Assembly (NCBI GenBank): GCA_025200525.1
Contig: CM045770.1
Location: 87,072,084 to 87,136,083, forward strand
DNA: 64,000 bases
Direction: 5' to 3'
From: Camellia lanceoleosa
Lineage: Eukaryota; Streptophyta; Magnoliopsida; Ericales; Theaceae
Shown here piece by piece: positions 58,249 to 64,000 of this stretch. Position numbers and translations under genes: made by a program. The notes beneath the pieces are model-generated. The model was not told where the DNA came from. It worked only from the letters and a program-made list of their open reading frames with translations, and made no database searches. The stretch's first letter is position 1. The number at the start of each line of letters is the position of its first letter.

Positions 58249-59703
58249 TGTTAGAATGGTTGAAAGAAATATGGGAATTGTGTATCTGTATTATATTGAA
58301 TTGAATAATATATTGTTACTCAAAAAATAACCTAAGAGGGGGGTGAATTAGATTTCTACAAATTAAAATTAATAATACCCCAATAAAATTAACTACTAGT
58401 ACAACAAATTATTAACAAGCACAATGATAAACTTAGCAGTAAATGATCAAGCAAAATAACAATGAAGTATAACTAACATACAGGGTAAATCAAATGATTA
58501 ACACATGAATATTAGATAGCTATAGCAATAGTAGGAAAGTAAAGAGATTATGGAAGAGGAGACAAATAGATTTATAATGGTTCGACTTCAACCAAGCCTA
58601 CATCCACTCCTCAAGGTTCACTTGAGATTTTTCACTCTCTTCTAACTTCACAGGGGTGCTAGCAACCTCATAAACATGGAGCAATCCTCCATAGATTTTA
58701 CACAGACTTCACAAGCCCAAACCCTTGCAAATCTTAGGTGATTCATAATCACTCCCAAGATTTCAAGAACACAGTGTTTGCAACACTTTTACAAGATGAA
58801 ATGGTATTTTTGCTTTCAAAGAAAGCTTACAATAAATATCTCTCCCAGATGGATATACAAAATGAAGCTCTGGTTTTTCTATAAACCTCACACAGGAAAG
58901 ATAGTCTTAAAGCTATACGTCTCAGTGTATAATTTCTGAAAGAGAATGTAAACAAAAATTGAAGAATACTTCTCAGAGAATTTTTTAGAGAATAGATGTG
59001 AGTGATTATAGATCAAAGAATATTTTCTGATTTTTTTTGTAATTTGTTTACATTAGAGGCTTTGATATATATAAAGAAACTTATAGCCGTTTATAACCGT
59101 TGTATTCATTTGAATTTATAGCCGTTTATAACCGTTGTACTCCAACATTACTAATTTCAATATCTTCCACTTGAACCTTTTAGCCTGCTGCTGTGCTAGG
59201 CTGTTTGAACCTCTGTTTTGGGCTATTTGAACTCCTGATTTAATCAAATATTAAATATATTCTAACAACATTTAGGATAAAGGTTTAGGTGAGAAATAAT
59301 TGGACAAAATAAATTTTTATTCTATTTTTCTCTTTCAAATAAATTAAGACATAATTAAATAAATCATCAAAATAAATTTTGGATTTAAAACATAATTAAA
59401 TAAATCATCAAAATAAATTTTGGATTCTATTTTTCTTTTTCAAATAAATTAAAATATAATTAAATAAGTCATCAAAATAAATTTTGGATTCTATTTTTCT
59501 CTTTCAAATAAATTAAAACATAATTAAATAAATCATCAAAATAAATAAGTTTAACATATACAAATAGGAAATGCTTGTATATATATATAGGCTGAAAAAC
59601 CTAGATAAGTGTAGAAGGAGATAAAGATACAAAGAGATAGAGATAGAGATACAAAGATATATCTACAATTCAGATAGATATAAAGCTAATATATACATTA
59701 ACA
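58249..59703 (-). repeat. 5' LTR of rearranged copia, split by solo LTR
   Basis: Segments 58249-58313 and 59557-59703 together match the reverse complement of 55274-55513. On plus it starts tgttagaatgg and ends tacattaaca. Confidence 0.86.
58314..59556. mobile_element. Solo LTR of another copia-like family (1,243 bp)
   Basis: Starts tgttactc and ends gtttaaca. Flanks are tatat (58309-58313) and tatac (59557-59561), fitting a 5-bp duplication with one change. No coding sequence is seen. Near the left end is aacctaagaggggggtgaat, a phrase common at copia LTR starts. Near the right end (59320-59545) a roughly 65-bp unit (tcatcaaaataaattttgg...) repeats about three times. Confidence 0.8.
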
Positions 59704-59708
59704 GGGTG

Positions 59709-61045
59709 ACATCTTACCAACTATCTGTTCAAATTAGGAGGATTGAAAAAAATCAATCTCCACTGGTTTGGCAGATGCAGATTGAGTGGGTCGTGCAGGT
59801 TAGCAGATGGATGTGATTGATTTGGCGGTTTGAACTTTACAAATTTTAAACATTTTTTTGAATTATAATTCATCTTTTTTACAACATCCAATAACTAGTA
59901 ATCTTGAAATATATGTATTATTTGTCTATAATAAGCCATGACACCACGCATATATATTTTTAAGGTATTGTTTTTCATTTTTACAAAAATATATTTTTTA
60001 TTCTTTCTATTCTATATTGTTACTTGTTAGCAAATTTTTATTTTTTTTTAAACTTCATCTACGGACGGATCGGTTTAATAGTTGATCCACTATCTAAATC
60101 GTATCCATGATTTTTGAAATATTTCATTTGCATCTGTCCATCAAAAGAGACACATCTGTCCAAAATCGATCGAATTACATCTGTTCCAACGGGTTGGACG
60201 GGTTATGCATGCTTATAGAAAATTTATAGTGGATGTTTTGTCAAATGTGAGTGTATTCTGTTTTGATAATTTTGGACTATTGTCATGTAAATGCTAAAGT
60301 TTAACAACCTAATGAGAAAAGGGATTAAAATTATAAACGGCTAAACAGTGAAACCTTTACGTTACGAACAACCAGTCAAAAGATTCACAAATATCAAAAG
60401 GCTACGTAGAAAGAAATTACTAGTAATATTACATACCTAGAATTTTATTTAAGAATATCATCTTGTGATTCAAATTTATTTTATATATCAATCTAATAAT
60501 ACATTAATTGAATCTCCATCACACACTTAAATTCAGTGGAAAAAAATCTGGTCATTTTTTCTAGATAATGAAACTTACTGAGAAATTAATCATTCAGTTT
60601 GTTAAACTTGGATAGGAGAATGATATTATAATATCTTTTATACTAAAACATATGTTATACCTTTGTTTATTTATGTGTCTAACTACTAGTATCTACATTA
60701 GTTTCGATCGCTTTAATTTTACTTAGAGAGATTGGTATAATTATGTTAAATTTATAAGAGTTATTGTAAGTTTTTTTTATCAAAGGTGATTAGTGTAATT
60801 TGCCCTTAATAAATAAATAAGGTCCCATATATTTATGGGCCTGACATTGGGCCTGGATCTAAGGCTTGGTTTGGGTACTCTAGAAAAAGTCAAAAAATTA
60901 CTTAAAAAATTAAAAAGTTTTCACTATTCACCCAAAAAAGATATTAAAAAATTAATTTTACACAATCTTTCTTTTCAAACAATCATAACGGCAGGCGAAG
61001 CATTATTGTGGGAAAAATTGCACTTATTTAGGTGTACATAACACA
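59709..61045. other. AT-rich intergenic DNA
   Basis: No gene, RNA or clear repeat boundary seen. A short open frame at 60835-61041 has no motif and weak coding character. Confidence 0.55.
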
Positions 61046-61365
61046 AGTGTTGTTCGCCCGTAAGGCCATCACGGTCCCGCTTTTAATAATCTGATGTTTA
61101 ATGTGTAGAACTTGTCGAGTACTATATGACTGTCAAAAATTACGTTGATCGGATATCGGTAACTATATGATCAAATCGGTTAAAATTTATAAAATAGATG
61201 GTGTTATAGTTAGCTTGAAAAAATAACTAATCCGATAAGATAGCTATCGATATCCGATCAACGTGATTTTTTACAAGTATATAGTGCTCGACGAGTTTTA
61301 CACATCGAACGGTTTTAATTAGCAAAATGGGACCCGTGATAGGCCCCCACGGGTTGAACAACACC
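61046..61365. mobile_element. Foldback MITE (320 bp)
   Basis: The left arm agtgttgttcgcccgtaagg pairs with the right arm end cccccacgggttgaacaaca; inner arms atgtttaatgtgtagaactt and aattacgttgatcggatatc also pair. It is the same family as 21087-21380. Non-coding. Confidence 0.82.
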
Positions 61366-62184
61366 TTCAGTTCACTGCCCGAAAAGCAGGGAATCATCTC
61401 CCTCCCCCACTCTACGCACACTGTCCCTTACCGTACAACTATTCCATCACTTCCATCACAATCTTCTCCTACACACTTATTTATACAATTTTTTAATACA
61501 CATTTTTTCATAAAAAGTCAAAAAGTTAATCCAAACATCTATATTTTTTTCCTCAACTTTTTACTCCAAAAAGATAAAAAGTGCACTTATTTAGGATACC
61601 CCAAACAACCCCTAAATTTGGTTAGACAGGCAACGGACCTTGTTAGATTGTGGATCCCTTGAGAATTTTGAATGTCACTCGGGGGGGGGGGGAATTTAAA
61701 AAAAAAAAAAAAGATTAATTACCAAAAAGTTCTATCTATATATTTGGTGGTAGCTTAGGTCTTGTCAAAAAGTTTTTGAACCATTAAGTCTCATTTATAG
61801 GTAAAAAGACGTTTTGCCCTTTAATCCCAAAATTGAGAATGTTCTCAATTTTAAAATTGAGAATGTTCTCAATTTATAATTATCAAAACTAAGAAATTTC
61901 TCAATTTTTTCTAGTATGAACTAAGAATATTATCAAAACTAAGAAATTTATAATTATCAATTTTAAGAAATTTCTCAAATTTTTTCATGATTAAAATTGA
62001 GAATATTATAAACTTAGAATGTTCTCAATTTTAAATTAGAATTCAGAAGAACAATGTAGTCTTTCTTCATCTAACTTTCCGGAGATGAAGCTCCCTTGCG
62101 ATCCACCGTAGAATCGTTTATTTTTCCCTCTTTTGCAACCCAAGAAAAACCAACCTTCTGACCAAAGGATTCGACAAATCGTTC
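61366..62184. other. Intergenic, with aattgagaa repeats
   Basis: No gene seen. A G run precedes an A run (61681-61712). The words aattgagaatgttctc / aagaaatttctcaatttt recur at 61835-62035, partly inverted, and can fold back. The part after 62040 may be the upstream remnant of the next gene but holds stops. Confidence 0.55.
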
Positions 62185-62574
62185 TTGGCGATGAAAAAGA
62201 GATCAGGGGATGTGCAGGGAAGAGCTTTGGAGCTTTTGGAGACATTAAAGAAGGTGAAAGGTCAAGCTAGAGTTCAAGCTCTCAAGGAGCTCAGGCAAAT
62301 CGTCTCTGCTCACGATTCGGCCAAGAAAACACTGGCGGAGAACAATGGGTTTTGTCTGATTTCTTCATTGTTGGGTCGTTTCACAACTCATGTTGTTGAG
62401 TCGGAGGCTATTGGAATTCTTGTGAATTTTGATCTCGATTCGAAATGGATAACCAATTTGATGCAACCTGCGAAGGTATCGTTAATGGTGGGCATGTTGA
62501 ATGAAGGGTCGACTGAGACGAAGATCAATTACACGAAATTGATCGAAATTAATCACCCACGTTCGTCGAACTAA
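62185..62574 (+). pseudogene. ARM-repeat fragment of a U-box E3 ligase (PUB type)
   Basis: 129 residues: LELLETLKKVKGQARVQALKELRQIVSAHDSAKKT, then LISSLLGRFTTHVVESEAIGILVNFDLDS and NLMQPAKVSLMVGMLNEGSTETKINYTKLIE. This is the pattern of one to two ARM repeats as found after the U-box in plant PUB proteins, which attach ubiquitin to target proteins. The U-box and upstream part, and the C-terminal ARM repeats, are missing. The frame ends after INHPRSSN where the family would continue. No intron signals rescue it. A truncated retrocopy or gene fragment is most likely; a short functional protein is possible but unsupported. Confidence 0.72.
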
Positions 62575-64000
62575 AGTTGCGTAGAACTTCAAACTGCAAC
62601 TGTGAAGAGAGAGAGAATGAAGACAGTAATGATGTTTGGCAGCTATGAAGAGGTTTTGGAAAGATAAATTGGGCTATTAAAAATTAATGGGACTTGACGA
62701 AGTAAATAATTTTATTTAGGACTTAATGGAGTATAAGTTCATAAAATAAGACTTGTATGTAAATGCCCTCCAAAAAAATCATTCAAATCCTACACTTCTA
62801 TTTCTACTTTAATTCTATTTATCCAATTTCAAAAAGACTAAAAGTTATTTATTTATTTATTACTAGATTGACTCAAAAACAATGATGAAAAGAGAAGATT
62901 ATATCAAATAAACACATAAATAAAAGAGAATATGTTTAGTTTAATTTTTTAAATCATTTTTTTTTCAAAAATAAAAATAATTTCTACAAAAAAAAATAAT
63001 AATAATAAAACCCTCATCATTTTCAAATGTTTTTATTTTTTGTGGGACAAAAATAATTTTAAAATTTTTTAAATATCTATTTGATGTTTCTATTCGTCAA
63101 ACTAATTTCTGTTCACCCAAAATCTTAATTTACATATTTTTATTCAACTAGATAGGATTGCACAAGTTGATTTAAACACGTCTTAATGAAAATAATATTA
63201 AAATGTGTAACTAATCTTTCACTAAACGAGTTATTTTTGTCAAATTCATAATATTATACAGATTTGACACTAACTCGACATATTTACTTATCGTGTTATT
63301 GTTTCGTATTAGTCAAATTCGTGTTGAAAAATACTCAATCTCAACCCGCTAACTTTATACACAGTTCATGTTTCTTAACTTTATTCCCCCCCCCCCCAAA
63401 AAAAAAAAAAAAAGTGCACCCCACCTTCCATGAGGAAGGTGCACATCAAAAAAAAAAAAAAAAAAAAAGAAAAGAGCATATAACTAATGAAGATGAGATG
63501 TCTTCTTAGGAAGTTGACACTACAATTTTGTACTTATCAATGAACAATCTCCATCTTCCTTATGAGATTTAGATGGTTGAAACCCCATTTTAAATTGATG
63601 GTTACAACAAAAACACGTTAAAAGGCTACACCCTAGACATTAGACAATGACAAACTTAATTGCCCGTTGAGATATTAGAATAAAATGGGCACATACATTT
63701 TCAAACTAGGCCCCAAGGCCATATACACCAACAATATTGTCTTGGAATCAAAGAAAATACAACATAAAATATTTAACTTTAAGTTGGAGATCCACACCTT
63801 CTATTGTTATCATGATATCAATTGAGGCTAGGACAATTAGCTATCCCAACTCTTTTAAGTGAAAATTTTAGGGGTCAACATTTTCTTTTGACAAGGTTTA
63901 ATTTAATTTAATTTTTTTTTTTTTTTTAACAAGAATTATTGATCCATTGAAAAATCACTAAACTCGTAGGAATTAATCAACCTTAGTTTCAGTATCCAGT
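62575..64000. other. AT-rich intergenic DNA to window end
   Basis: No gene seen. It holds C/A homopolymers (63386-63415, 63449-63467), and open frames across them lack motifs. Confidence 0.55.

Larger units (their letters stand above)
53249..59703. mobile_element. Rearranged Ty1/copia, 3' half inverted
   Basis: The plus strand 53270-55513 carries integrase C-terminus, RT, RNase H and 3' LTR. The minus strand 57645-55514 carries gag, protease and integrase N-terminal/core, fed by a 5' LTR (59703-58249) and primer site. Each half holds what the other lacks, and the integrase sequence ends on one side at the same point where it starts on the other. The two LTRs are inverted relative to each other. 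Candidate 5-bp duplication gggtg flanks the whole (53244-53248 and 59704-59708); about 20 bp at the left edge (53249-53269) is unexplained. The simplest reading is one element whose 3' half was inverted. Confidence 0.78.

Overview
The window looks like nuclear DNA of a flowering plant, probably a woody eudicot. The evidence is a 15-exon MLO-type gene with AT-rich GT-AG introns, a U-box/ARM gene fragment, and many plant-type transposons (hAT, Ty1/copia, Ty3/gypsy Tat and chromovirus, Tourist-like MITEs) plus an endogenous caulimovirid. I see no bacterial-type operons, rRNA, tRNA or CRISPR.

1-28.7 kb is one nested stack. The outermost layer is a hAT transposon (1002-28703) whose 8-bp target duplications sit 27.7 kb apart. 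Inside it are a related non-autonomous hAT (2332-3407), which landed in its transposase gene, and a minus-strand Ty1/copia element (5900-27896, TSD atatc). The copia element was itself hit four times: by a Tat-type Ty3/gypsy element in its 3' LTR (6496-16527, TSD agtac), a MITE (16981-17890), a second hAT element (17931-22100) and a Tourist-like MITE in its RNase H region (22880-23010). The Tat element has decayed gag and protease, no reverse transcriptase or integrase, a roughly 101-bp tandem array, and two related antisense reading frames, one with two recognisable introns.

28.7-43.6 kb holds a 545-bp tandem repeat interrupted by a truncated minus-strand endogenous pararetrovirus (about 29917-42970). 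It keeps a promoter/leader, a tRNA-Met primer site, an open movement-protein frame and part of the coat region, but no polymerase. A full-length chromovirus of the Tekay/Del type (33041-42408, TSD acaaa) sits in its leader.

43.6-53.2 kb holds the one gene that looks intact: a plus-strand MLO family gene (44816-52916, 15 exons, 543 residues, all junctions in phase) with a MITE and a foldback element in its introns. Just downstream (53249-59703) is a rearranged Ty1/copia element. Its integrase-C/RT/RNase H/3'-LTR half lies inverted relative to its 5'-LTR/gag/protease/integrase-N half, and a 1.24-kb solo LTR of another family sits inside its 5' LTR. The last 4 kb is mostly non-coding, with one foldback element and a truncated plant U-box (PUB)-type ARM-repeat fragment (62185-62574).

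No gene set here works as a pathway. The biology is transposon nesting and decay beside a working MLO gene. Boundaries were set by eye from terminal repeats and target duplications; identity figures are hand counts.
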